NCBI RefSeq assembly: GCF_947172395.1
Contig: NC_069097.1
Span: forward strand, 15,794,142-15,858,141
Origin: Bicyclus anynana
Taxonomy: Eukaryota; Arthropoda; Insecta; Lepidoptera; Nymphalidae
Direction: 5' to 3'
Length of the DNA: 64,000 nt
Program-made: the position numbers and the translations under genes
Shown here: piece after piece, positions 1 to 11,285 of the stretch
Numbering within the stretch: position 1 is the first letter of the stretch
Layout of the letters: each line of letters opens with the position of its first letter
The notes under the pieces: model-generated
Database searches by the model: none
Told to the model about the DNA's origin: nothing
Seen by the model: only the letters and a program-made list of their open reading frames with translations

Positions 1-99
1 TTTCATTAACGCAATGATATTTACTAAGATTATTTTTACTAGTAACTGATCCGTTGGTTCACTGATGTGTAATATCTCTGTAATATATGTATAGATATA

Positions 100-218
100 C
101 AGGATGCTCGGGAGTATTTCCCATAACTCTAGAGTTATATGAGTTTTATTATTATTATTATTATTATTATATTCTTTAAGAAAAATTAATTTTAGGGGAA
201 ATACTTCGCAACATCCTG
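100..218. mobile_element. Short TIR element (MITE), ~119 bp
   Basis: The ends are inverted copies: CAGGATGCTCGGGAGTATTT on the left and the reverse complement of AAATACTTCGCAACATCCTG on the right. TATA flanks both ends, consistent with TA-type target duplication. The interior holds a (TTA)n microsatellite at about 147-170. A longer relative with the same ends lies at 22731-23076. It has no coding capacity and is probably a non-autonomous DNA transposon; the superfamily is not determined. Confidence 0.6.
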
Positions 219-1118
219 TATATTAGCGAGATAGTGTGTTAGCGAAAATTCATTGTTAGACCTAATTAAGCTATACCTTTTACTAAACGGTTAGGTATTG
301 AATAAAGAACTATTCTGATTTCAGTTTATTAACACTTACGTTAAAATTTAACTGCATTTAACTGTTAAAATTTAAATTTAAATGTGCAGGGGTTAACTTA
401 TGTGGTTTACCGCATTGGAAGAGCATAGTGTCTAAATCCCCTCTCCTTTAAGGAGTTAGGCTTGAAGTGTGCAATTCAAATAGACTGATAAACGATGCTG
501 ATGATAATTAAAGTCACCATGTTTATATTTTGTTTTAATACCATTATTATAAATCTGTCAGAAACTCCGTTCGCGAAGATATTAGAAATGGCGAAAAGCT
601 TTATTGCTTTAGGCTTAGAAGATACAAAGTAATTTGGTTTTTCATTTCGTATATCGCTTTAGGCTCTTTCTATGTATTTGAGATAAGAATATGGCCTTTT
701 GAAAATGAAACGACTTTCATTCAAACCGCTAATAGGTGTAGTTGTTCGTTGGAAGCATTGCTTCGTAGTTCAATTTGTACAGTCGCGGCGGGTAATGCCG
801 GGATTACGTTCGGTACACTTGTCCGCCAGTTCCGGCGCTCCCGGGATCGGCTAAGCCCGGCCGCTCGGCTCAACTGCTCGTAATACGTCACTGTAATGTT
901 TTTGGGCAGTGCGCCTTGTGACGTACTTGTCACTTGTCTAATAAAACAGATCATCTTGTGGGTTATTCGCTACTTCAAACACACACATCTTGGCCAGACC
1001 TTCATTTTATAAAGTTAATGGTAGGAGTCCTAGGGTATACAATACGTTAGACAATTATGGAGTTTGGACCTTGGTGGCTTTGGAAGCTAGCAGGTTTTAA
1101 GGGTCCAGTATTATTGAC
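219..1118. other. No gene seen; mixed AT-rich DNA with one GC-richer block
   Basis: Mostly AT-rich sequence. A GC-richer, CpG-containing block covers roughly 770-900 and carries a 77-codon minus-strand open frame with no family resemblance. I read it as single-copy non-coding DNA. Confidence 0.5.
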
Positions 1119-1275
1119 GGCCTCGGTGGATTTACAAAACAGACCTGGGTTCAATCCCCGGCTGGAGCGATTGAGGTTTTTTAATTGGTCCAGGTCCGGC
1201 TGGAGGGCGGCTTCGGCCGTGGTTAGTTATCACCCTATCGACAAAGACATACCACCAGTTTCCATCCGTCACCTT
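1119..1275 (+). repeat. 5' part of a tRNA-derived lepidopteran SINE
   Basis: Begins GGCCTCGGTGG, has a pol III B-box-like GGGTTCAATCC at 1147-1157, then the family body GGCTTCGGCCGTGGTTAGTTATCACCC and GACAAAGACATACC. The A-box area looks decayed. The missing 3' body is the sequence seen at 17121-17290 and 29177-29350. Family identity comes from recognising the consensus, not from a search. Confidence 0.7.
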
Positions 1276-1640
1276 TGAGTAACTTCGCTTTAACTGGCAA
1301 TCATTCTCTAGAGACCGTTGAAGTTCCAGTATTAACAATGTTTTAGAAGGGTTGCCACGAAACTAACTGTTAAGACAGGGGATATGTTTTCTAATATTAT
1401 GTTAGACTTAAAAATAAACCTACTAAATCCATCACCATCCAAACACCGTTTGCTTATCGTACCTTACCTTTAGTAGCACTCGTAGCAAAATTTGACAAAC
1501 CTCCAGCTTTTATAAAATCACGATGGTATTTGGCTGTGAAATAAAAGTTAATCGACAAAATTCCAGAACAATGTTGCTTAGGTTAAGGTTGCCGTTCCCT
1601 AAATCACGGCATCGGGTGTCGTAAACTTAGGTTAAGGACC

Positions 1641-1713
1641 GAGTTCATTAATCTCGCTTCATTAATTATTGAAGCGGCGGAGATTTGGACTCTGGACGGG
1701 TTTTATCGTCACT
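1641..1713 (+). other. Duplicated non-coding module, copy 1
   Basis: A block starting GAGTTCATTAATCTCG and ending TTTTATCGTCACT is matched at 5602-5672 in the same order and orientation. Shared words include GAGTTCAT-AATCTCG, TTCATT-ATTATT-AAGC and GGRTTTTATYGYCACT. Divergence is substantial, so the duplication is old. No terminal repeats or open frame mark it as a transposon. It may be a duplicated regulatory element. Confidence 0.45.
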
Positions 1714-4700
1714 GGCGGCCATTGCCGGCCATTCGTCCATGTTTCCTCGTTATTAGATGTGAATTTACAATGAGGACTGAAACATGTTTGTTTATTTACC
1801 ACTTTTGAAAGGGAGAGTGTTTGTTGTTTTTGTTTTTAACCCTCGACGTAAAAGAGGAGTATTGTAAACTTATATCGTTTGTGTTTGTTTGGCTGTGATA
1901 ATCACAGATATAAGAAGTAACTAGATTTATAAAGTGCCAATTCTTTGTATTGAAACCAGCGTACCCGGGGGCGTGGCCTTACAAACACATTTATAGTGTA
2001 ATAATACTAATCACACTGATAAACTCTTCACTTAATTGGCTGTTTAATATTTAGTGAAAAAAGACATATGTTACCCTTATATTAGAGTTGAAATTTATTT
2101 ATTACTGTTGTCTCAAAACAAATGAAAATTCTTGAATGAAAAATCATGAATGAAATCTATAGTACCGCTACTCGTCACTAGTTGTCTCTATTTATAAGCT
2201 TTATTACCTTATAAATAAGATTCAAAATGATCCTAACTTTGTTTTATTAATATTGTCTAGGGATGTGGCATAACGATAGTCTTAAACATCGATAGTCATC
2301 GTTACTCGCAGTAAATAAAACGAACGTCTGTTGTTTAAAAAAAACGAAGAACAACATAAGTCAATCAAAAATTTAAAATATATGAAGAAACACATACAAG
2401 AAAGTAAAAAACAAGCATTTTTTTAATGTACCACTCTGAAAAAACATTAATACAACTGAAACTTTGCACGATTCGAGTTTACACAACAAAGAAGGTCAAA
2501 CACAAATCTATAACTTGTGAACTTGAAAAATTAAGTACTTTCCACGAAACCTTATCAAATAGGGGCTAACCCTATTTCATACTTTCTATTTTTATATACG
2601 CAACATGAAGAATCTATAACCTTCTTCGTACTATTTGCTTAAATTATGCTAAGTTTCATTTCATTTTATTAAGTAGTTTCGGAGTGATACATTTGGAAAA
2701 ACCAATGTTTAATGTTCAGGACAATTTGACTTACAAATGAAATTGATATAAAATCAAATAATAAAAAATAAAACCCGAGATTGTACAGTGTCGTCATATC
2801 TTTCTCAGACTATTCTTTTCCAACTATATTTATTTACAGAAGAAGATTTTTTATATTTTTTTCAGTATGTACTGTACAATATTTGCCAATACAAAATAGA
2901 CCAAATAGGAAATAGGCCAATACAAACTGCATGTATTGTTATGCATATCTGTCAACTTTAGATATCATCAGAAAAACACCACAATGTCACATTATTGCAA
3001 TGTCTAAATTCGTTCGTTTAAGTTTTGAGAAACACGTGACCAGCTGCTCTAAGTATTTCGTAAACTTAATTCCTAAATATTTCAACGAAAAGATTCACTC
3101 TTTTCCACAAGGTAAAAATAGTTCCTAAATATATAAAAAACACGATAGTATATTTTTTTTTAATTCGTCGGTTTTTGCAGAAAATAACTCAATTATTTCC
3201 TATTTAACTATAATGAGTTTCATGATGAATGTTACCAGTAGATTATTTTCCAACCCGTTAGTAGTCAATAGGTCAATTACAAATACTCAGACTTGACGTT
3301 CCTAACACTTTAAGTATGTACTTTATTTGTATCCTAAAAGACACAAATACGACTTTTAGAAAAAAAAATCTTTTTGTTTGGCACTGCCGTGACTACTAAA
3401 TATCTTCTGTTTCCACTTTACATTAACGTATCTGACTGCGTAAAATGTTTGGAACAAATTACAATGCGGTTTTGCATAAAACAAATTTTGCTTCCTAGTC
3501 GCCTCGATAAATTTTTTCCTTTCCGGATTCCTAAAAAAAATTTTCGAAAATTTCATCATTATCGTGTCATCATAATAGTAGTAGATATAAAATATCGATA
3601 TATTATTATCGACATCCCTAAATGAATAGCCAAATGACATATGGCAGCTGCTTAAATTCAAAACTAACATAAATCAAAATTACACTTTTTTCAGGAGAAC
3701 TAAAACAAGAAAAATAAAAATATTTTTTTGGACTATTTTTCGTCTTATTTTATATAAAGCATAATATAATATATACATTGGAATCATATTTTTAAATGCT
3801 GCCTCCTGAATGCTAGAGGAGATATTAAAATCATAAAATATGCTGCTTTTCAATTGAAACCTTTGGCTTTGAAATCAATAAAATAATGGTATATTTATTT
3901 ATTATTATATAAATATAAAATAACAAGGATTAATAATATTAATAATTAATACATTTAATTAGGAATAGAAGAATTATTGCAATAAAATCATTTTTGTATA
4001 TTTTTGATTTATGATAGTTTTGTTTTGTTGTTGACGCAGCAAATGTATGCCCATTGGTGTCAACAGAATCATCGAGAAAATCGAACTTGTATTAAAATAA
4101 AGTAAACTTTAGTACTATTCCCGTAAAGTTTATTTTAGTTTGTGACTTTGAGTAAAATTATTTTTTCATATTTTAATGAAAATATAATAAAATACGTCTT
4201 AACGATGCTACGAAACACCATAATTTGATACATGTTTGTGGCGGCTATCATTTTTGTATTCCAAAACGGCACAATACAGCATTTTTCTAATCGTTTTTAA
4301 TTATTTTCATTTACCGAATTTGACAACCGCAGGACGTAACGTGTCAGTCAACGAAACAAGACTGCTAGTACATGCGCGGATAGGCTTGCGAAGCTCCGCA
4401 CACCCGGGTGTAAGCGGGCCACGCCCCTATGCTACTTCTATTGCTAAAAGCGTTAGCTTTTAGCGATCTCTGTTCTGTGGTGATAATGTAGCGTCGGTCG
4501 TCTTGAACTGATAGCCCGATTTGGACGCAACTTTTTTTTCCTGATCTCAGTCTGTCTCAGTGTGTCTAATCCTGATATCAGAGAGAATGTTCTCAACTAT
4601 GAATACGGATAATTTGAAGATATATGTAAGTTATAATTTATAATACCAAAGATCGTTAAAATCGTTAAAATTTTATATGTAATACAATTTTTTTTGTTAA

Positions 4701-5601
4701 ACTGTAGTATTATTGACTATTTATTAATACTATTTTCATTAAGTTCGACTGTTGTAATTTTATGTCATTAATAGGATTGCATTTAATTAGATAAATTTAC
4801 ACGTTACCTGTTTGGAATTCATTTACTTTATGCTTAACTAAAGTGCACTAAACAATGTAGAATGTCCCCATTATTGCATTGGATAACGATTTACAGCGTG
4901 GATTACTTAACATATTACTGGCTGATTTACACTGTTCCAGTGCTATTAAAATCCATAAACCTAATGTTTGGCAGTCATCATCACCTATGGTTGTAAATCA
5001 TTTATTCAGTAAAGTACTTTACTATTAAGAAACCATAAAGGACTGAAACTCCATTGCTCCTCATGAGAGAGGTACATTTCGTCCCCGCCCGTTAGTCTAT
5101 TGTCGAACTCACTCACACAGGCTGTTTGCTTGAGTTGACAGAGCTAATGTATGTTAAAAATATTAAATTGTCGTAGATGTTACTTTGCGGAAGTTCAATT
5201 GCAACAATGAATAATAAATTGATATTTTTACTCTTGAGAACATGATGAGTAAGTACATACCTACTCGTAATGTTCAATCGTAATTGAATCTTAATGTTAA
5301 TTTTATTGAAGAGTAAAAATTTCAATACAACATGTAGAGTTTTGTTGTGAACGTAAGTCGAAGATTTTCTGATGAGTTTATGTGCCATTGCCGCTCGTAT
5401 GTGGCTGTGTTATGTGGTTGTGTAATGATGTTAATGTTAAAGACACTTACGCCTGCTTGTACTCAATATTACAATTGGTTTGTTGCTCAAGCGGCTTGAA
5501 CAATGTGAACCGGCCGTAACAGTAAACTTTTATTAGCAACCCAGCGCGGCAGCTGTAGGTAACTGAATCTCAGCAGCCCACCGGGGAGTTTTTGGGAGAT
5601 T
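1714..5601. other. Gene-free AT-rich stretch
   Basis: Very AT-rich (especially 2040-4200) with scattered short open frames on both strands, none protein-like. A GC-richer patch at about 4330-4520 includes a small 8-bp-arm hairpin (GCTAAAAG/CTTTTAGC, 4443-4464). No recognised repeat family or RNA gene. Confidence 0.5.
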
Positions 5602-5672
5602 GAGTTCATCAATCTCGTTCATTCATTATTTAAGCAGACGAGATTAAGGTGCGCCCGGATTTTATTGCCACT
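5602..5672 (+). other. Duplicated non-coding module, copy 2
   Basis: Counterpart of 1641-1713, about 3.96 kb downstream in direct orientation. It starts GAGTTCATCAATCTCG and ends TTTTATTGCCACT. GC-rich DNA (about 5500-5600) precedes it, but that part does not align well with the upstream copy. Confidence 0.45.
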
Positions 5673-6460
5673 CTCTCACGCTTAAATTGTTTGAACAAGT
5701 GTTATTTCCATGCTTTCTTTTGTAATTCGTTGTCTAATTGGAGGGAGAAATAATTGCTCTAATCACTTACCTTAAATACCCTATTGCAATTCCAAGTTCG
5801 TATACATACTCGTAGGCTTGTATTACGATGTATAGAGAAAGTCTGAATATTTTTAGTGTATACCACAAGTTCGGAATGGATGTTTTCGAAAAAGAACAGG
5901 TATACATTTCAAGAGTCTTGTCCACGACGTTGTTGTCAAACTCTTTCAACAACTGCACAGACATTGACCTATTTTCTTACATTATTCTAGATAATGAATT
6001 TCCAATGATTTCCATAATTTAACTGCATTTACAGTCGGGCCATTACTGAAGCTCTTTAAGTGATTGGATCGCAACTAGGATTATCCTTGCCACCTCCCCG
6101 TCCGACTTCGTCTCAATAAAGGTTTTACATCTCAAATGTATTAAAATTTACTTAAGGACGTTATATTATAATACTCATCAGCATAATGTACCTGTAATTT
6201 TGTTAGTGATCCGATAAATTCTTGACGGACTATGAAATGGTCCGCTGATTTGATCCCGTAGAAAACAAAATATTGTTGTAAAATGTGAAAGGTTCTAAGG
6301 GGCCAGGCCCTGCTACCTCCCCAAAGCTAGCTCGGTCCAATATTTGCTTATGGTAAGAGCTCGAGCTGACAAACTTTCAGCTTTTATGGCAAAGGTCTGG
6401 TGATCACAGGCCCATTAAATGGTAGGATAAATTATTATCATTTTGAGCAAATAATAAACT
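5673..6460. other. No gene seen
   Basis: AT-rich DNA with overlapping 64-65-codon open frames on both strands near 5767-6022. The minus-strand frame ends at a strong donor-like AAG|GTAAGT (reverse complement of ACTTACCTT at 5765-5773). The matching acceptor is unconvincing, so it is not called an exon. Confidence 0.4.
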
Positions 6461-6486
6461 GAATGTTTTTTGTTACAGGTAAGCTG
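6461..6486 (+). promoter_or_regulatory. Candidate recursive (ratchet) splice site
   Basis: GTTTTTTGTTACAG is followed immediately by GTAAGC: AG at 6477-6478, GT at 6479-6480. A pyrimidine-rich 3' splice site abutting a near-consensus 5' splice site is the recognised form of zero-length-exon recursive splice sites in long insect introns. Downstream frames close quickly, so an ordinary coding exon is less likely. A chance match cannot be excluded in AT-rich DNA. Confidence 0.35.
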
Positions 6487-7437
6487 CTTTCCGATGTATG
6501 ACTAGGGTGACAATAACAAGACAGATTCCCATAGGTTTGGTGAAGTCCCAAATCCTAATTTAATAATTTTATTCGTTTATTATGTTTTATTTATTTTTGG
6601 ATGGATTTTAAATATTTGCTCAGACTAATAATTTTCGTTAATATGGATTTATAAGTACAGTTTTGTGCACTGCAAGTTATATGTGCATACCTACTGTAGC
6701 TTAAACCTAAGGCTTGCTAACATGTTAACTACTTTGTACACATTTGTGTTCATGAATAATTTCATGGTTAAGGGCTTCGTTAGGATTTGAAACTATTCGG
6801 GCATAGACCGACAATACTCACGCGGGTTTTAGCCATATTTATTATTAGTTATTAGCGTTATAGCGATGACGCTACTTTACGTACTAAAAATTCTCATAAT
6901 TTTAATTATGTATAGTACCTACTAGCTATAATCTAAGACTATGCTTATACATATAAAACATGAACACAATTCTGCAGCATACCCGCAATTTAACTCTCAA
7001 AATGACATTTAAATTGCGCAGCATGTAATATATATAAACTTTTCACTTATCCTTGAGTAAGCAAACATTTTTGGACGCGTGTCAAGAAACGCTACAGGTT
7101 TCAAATCTTAATCGCCCACTTTGGCTTCCACGAGCCGATGTAAGTCAAATTGTATTGTATTTTAAACGTTGGGGAAATTATTCTTATTTTGTGGGCTTGG
7201 CTTCACTAGAATATGTACTATTACAGAGCAAGGTCAACAGTTATTTAGTTATATAATTGCTGAATAGATTAAGATTTTGAATTCGTTTCCATTTTTACTT
7301 CCTCCGGTGCTGCAACCCTTCGATCTTGGCCTTCTGATTTTTTTATACGTGGCACAATTTTTTTCGTAGTTGGACGATCGAAAGAAATGAGTGAGACGTA
7401 TAGATTTTTACTGAATTTTTTTAATTTTTTAGAAGAA
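6487..7437. other. No gene seen
   Basis: AT-rich. A 67-codon open frame at 7053-7256 shows no family features. No repeat recognised. Confidence 0.45.
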
Positions 7438-7530
7438 AGGTATTACTTAACACAACCCTGGGCTTGAACTCCAGACTTTGGGATCACATCAAACTTTTTC
7501 CACTGATTTTGCTATCACTGGGAAGTAGCA
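7438..7530 (-). repeat. tRNA-derived SINE remnant
   Basis: On the minus strand the text contains GGAGTTCAAGCCCAGGGTTG, a B-box-like motif, preceded by GTGATAGCAAAATCAGTGG, which resembles the anticodon-side part of a SINE head. It does not fold as an intact tRNA. Confidence 0.45.
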
Positions 7531-7884
7531 TTATGGAAGCAAAGCTAAACGTAGGTATTAACCGCAAAACTTCGAGTAGGTAGGGCCGAAATCTTAAACC
7601 ATTAGGTACACTATTAGGGCTTAAACTAAGTGTAAGTTATAAATAGTCAGTTAATTCGATCGGCCCCAACTGCCTACAGGCCTTGGCATTAAATTTTATT
7701 ATTTGTTAGCGATACAACAAGAAACTATTATTGAAAGTCAATATTTGACAGTGAATTAACTAAAGAACATAATCATTATTATTTCTTGGTAATACTTGAT
7801 TGAACCAGATGGACCAAAGATGTTAAATGAAAACCCATTCCGTGTAACAAAGAAAATTTTATATGCATCAGCATAGACCCTTGA

Positions 7885-7960
7885 GACGCTGTAGCATTGA
7901 CGTACTACAGAGAGATCATGGATTCAATTCCCAGCTCGGATCATTTTATTATTTTATATG
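7885..7960 (+). repeat. tRNA-like SINE head remnant
   Basis: AGAGATCATGGATTCAATTC with CCAGCTCGGATCATTTT is a decayed B-box region followed by the usual SINE T-rich stretch. It is short and partial. Confidence 0.4.
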
Positions 7961-8152
7961 TTCCTTGTATGCGCTGCGAAGACTTGCTTGTTCATAGGCG
8001 ATCGTGTTACACCTAACATCTGGTAGATAATCTGCTTCTTGTTTCAGTTAATACCATAATACAGTTAATACCATAATAATCTTAGATTATTTTTATTATT
8101 TAATTATTTTAACAACAGCTGACCTATTCATTATTAACATTAAATCATTTAA

Positions 8153-8275
8153 CAAAATGCCATTTACCTACTATGTGATATCCACCAGTTAGTACTGGAT
8201 GACGTTAGTTACATAGAATCTCAATTTCGTCAACGTCAACTACCATACGTCAAAGATAGTGAATTAGCCTGCAGG
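8153..8275 (+). repeat. Dispersed ~120-bp repeat, copy 1 (pairs with 44341-44463)
   Basis: Shares ATTTACCTACT-TGTGAT, CACCAGT-AG-AC-GGATGAC, ATACGTCAAAGATAGTGAA and other words with 44341-44463 in the same orientation. No terminal inverted repeats are obvious. It ends at a good donor-like CAG|GTGAGT (8271-8279) with no usable upstream acceptor. It is either a low-copy repeat or an old local duplicate. Confidence 0.5.
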
Positions 8276-8619
8276 TGAGTTCGCACTCTAGTTAACTAGT
8301 CGTTGGATAAAAAAGTGTGAATTTAGGAACACTAATGTCTGAGATTTCGGTAGTGAGCTATTGGAACTATTTATTATTTCGTTCCAGATAGATCGATTTT
8401 ACGACCAGCGACCGGAGATCGGTTAACCCTAAAACTGGGCGTAAAGTCCAAATGTTCCGTTGGAACTATTAATCTGAAGTGAGGACATTAAGAATTTTCT
8501 CGTTAAGGCTGCCTTTACATTAGAGCTTCAGTATGTATTTGAAACCTTCGCCGAAAAAGAGGCTTTTGGAAGTTTACTATGTATATAACACTTGCTAGTG
8601 ATATAGGATGCTTCCTAAC

Positions 8620-8790
8620 TCCAAAATGGGTAGTCTGCTGGACATAGGCCTTTCGTAGGGACGGTTTAACGTTTCCAAACACTACGGTCCCTTAACCAGC
8701 GGCTCTCTGCGACACCTTTAATGTCGTCAGTCCACCAAGTGGGAAGTTGACCAACACTGCACTGGGACCCTAACATCCAATTGCGCTACG
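8620..8790 (-). repeat. Non-LTR retrotransposon 3' end, decayed
   Basis: Contains CTGCTGGACATAGGCCTTTC, then TTTCCAAACACTACGGTCC and CCACCAAGTGGGAAGTTGAC, which is the order of the 'QEAYVQQWTSIG' LINE 3' family also seen at 26650, 29999 and 61830. The coding sense is on the minus strand. Confidence 0.65.
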
Positions 8791-9714
8791 AAGTATTTGC
8801 TATTCAGCATATTGCCATTTCAGATTTGTAACTCGTTTAGTTATATCTGTACGTTTGGTTCTGCTGCGGTTAACTTCATTACTGATTCGATCACGCAGAT
8901 ACTCGGAGGATCGAGTGATACGAGTTGCTCACTCCATCTGCAATATATTTATGTCAATGTAAATGAAACTCAGGAATATTAAAAACAATGTGGTAATTTT
9001 ATAGTCGAAATCAAGTGTAAATAATTTAATCTTAAAAAAAAATTATCATTGGTTCTAAACTAATTCTCCGCAAACATAATTTCAATGTATCGATTGACCT
9101 CGGGTAGCGGAAACTTTATAGTAGTAGAGTTTTTTAAAAATTCCTTTTGTCATAGCTTAGTTTGGCCTTATTGTAAAAGATATATCGTTTCAAAGCTTTG
9201 TTACGGCGAGGAAATAGCCGGCAACTCTGGTGGCTAGTTGTAAATTCATTAAAATTTTGTCCACCCGCATATCTGGTCGTCCGCGTCAGTTTGCCTTTGA
9301 CAAATTCGGCCACGGCTCACTTACCATGTCCTTGTTCAAATTTCTGATATGTATCTTTCCATTCAGACTACTTGACATGCTTTAGCTGTAACGAAACTTG
9401 CAGATAATCTTCTCGAAGGGCTATATTTTGAATTGACCCTGACCCTTACAGCTTCAAAGTCAGATTTTCATCTAAATCCCCGGTCTATTTTCAAAAATCC
9501 TTTTTCAGTAATTCTTTTTGCTAGAAATGGAAACTACTCTTCAAATATCAGCGTGTTTCAACTGGGCTGGGCGTCGACATTTCAATCAGTTAGACATTTA
9601 ATTATTTAGATGACACTGTTTTAGGGACACGTAACAATAATGGTATCTTTGTTTACTTACGTGTTTTTCCATAACTTTAAAATTTTAACAATTTTTGAAT
9701 ATTCTCAGGCGTGT

Positions 9715-9780
9715 ATGATTTTGATTTCGGCCGTGATTAGTTACACCCTTTTGACACAGACACACCGCCTTATAATTTAT
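9715..9780 (+). repeat. Internal fragment of the SINE seen at 1119
   Basis: GATTTCGGCCGTGATTAGTT then ACACCCTTTTGACACAGACA matches the SINE body between the tRNA-like head and the 3' unit. The fragment is short. Confidence 0.5.
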
Positions 9781-11179
9781 CCCTCGCCTTATTATTTAAA
9801 AAGGTATTCAGTTCGAATGGTATCGAACTGATTCGCCTTCAAATTTATGACTCTAACTTAGGTTGTATCAAGTGCTCAAAAACCTAAACCTAAAGCTATT
9901 GACACGGTATCACAATAGATACAAAATTTAAAACCTTAGCCTTGTTGGAAGCCTTATTGGCTGTGGATTATACTACCGACCTTGGGTTTATTGATGTAAG
10001 ATTGAAATTGTCCTGTTTTCTGATTGACCATAACTGCTTGGCTGTTATACTGATAGCGTGGCGCAGATCCAAGATGGAGTCAATGGCGCATCACGTGCAA
10101 CTTCTAAAGGGATTTATAGTAAGTTTCTCTGACAGTTTCGGCTACGCTTTACGAGCGTGCACGCTTTTGAAGCAACACTAAAGCTTCAATAGCTTAACCC
10201 GATCCGTTGGGACATTTGTCGGGCGTACTCCAAACATTTGCATCGCTTGAAAGCGTTTGCTTGCAAGTGTGGGAATTTTAGGACGTATTTTAAACAGAGC
10301 TTAAACAGAGGTTTTCTCGTTTCCTCTGTCTTTTTGCAATCTACTGCGTCTCGGTGTAGACGTGACGTTACGTAGCAGAGCATTTTGTGAAAGAGCTTGT
10401 TCCGGGAGGCACTACTACCATGATTCATGCTGCCAACAAGCAGCTTATATGTTTTCAGTATAAAAGTTATCAGTAGGATGCCTAATACATCCATGCATAA
10501 AGGCGTAGAGGAGCTCAGAGCGTGTTCCCACAGCGTGTGCTGCGATGTCATACACTGTTAAAAGTGTCAGCTGTCCGTCCTGTCATAAGTCAAGTGTAGG
10601 TTATTAGTACAGATTATAATATAAAACAAAGTCGGGTTAATTACACCATTTGTAACTCCAGATCAGCTAGCCGGATTTGGAATAAATTTGGCTCAGAGAT
10701 AGTTATTAATTTAAGAGTAATACATATACCTACTAGGCTACCATTTATCCCGATATTCTCATGAGGGCTTTCGAGACAAAGTTAGTTGCATTAATGATCT
10801 ACCCCCTTATACACATCAATTTGTGTGGCTTTGTACCCAAGGCCGTAGCGTGTGGAATGCCCTTCGTGCGTCGGTTGAAACGATTTGGAAATAAGGTCGA
10901 AGGTCCTGCGACTCACGGTGGATACGCGAGTCGTATGGATGTTATGGTGTTCCTTGGCGTGCGGCCAAGTCGTGCGAATGTCAATGCCGAGCGGCCCAGA
11001 GGAGCGGCCGGGGATTGTACTGATCCTGCTCTGAATTATTGTTACGTTTGTCGCATGCTCATGTGGTATAAGAGATCGCGATTTTTCTTTTTTTTTCCTT
11101 AAAGAATATTTATATATCTTTTTTTTATGTGACCTATGTTCTCTCTAACCTCCAAATAATCGAAAAGACTATCTTAGAA
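9781..11179. other. No gene seen; unclassified open frames
   Basis: A 121-codon minus-strand frame (10186-10551) and a 113-codon plus-strand frame (10761-11102) lack recognisable domains. Part of 10270-10420 (for example ACGTTACGTAGCAGAGC) has the look of a repeat, but I could not pair it within the window. Confidence 0.4.
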
Positions 11180-11285
11180 GTGGGTACGACTATAGTCTAG
11201 CGGGCGGGGATCAAACCCGTGACCTGTTGACGTAGAGTGCTGTCACGTTACCGTGGATCTATTGAGGCTTCTAAATTCAATTATC
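11180..11285 (-). repeat. tRNA-derived SINE head, minus strand
   Basis: The minus strand reads AATAGATCCACGGTAACGTG, then GTCAACAGGTCACGGGTTTG and ATCCCCGCCCGCTAGACTAT. It shows a good B box (GGTTTGATCCC) and the typical lepidopteran SINE continuation 'GTCGTACCCACTT'. Confidence 0.65.

Noticed and set aside
10186..10551. 121-codon minus-strand open frame
   Set aside because: No domain, signal peptide or splice context. Composition looks like translated non-coding DNA, and part of the region resembles a repeat.
11180..11285. Possible tRNA gene on the minus strand
   Set aside because: The B box is followed by the standard SINE continuation rather than an acceptor stem, so I treat it as a SINE head.
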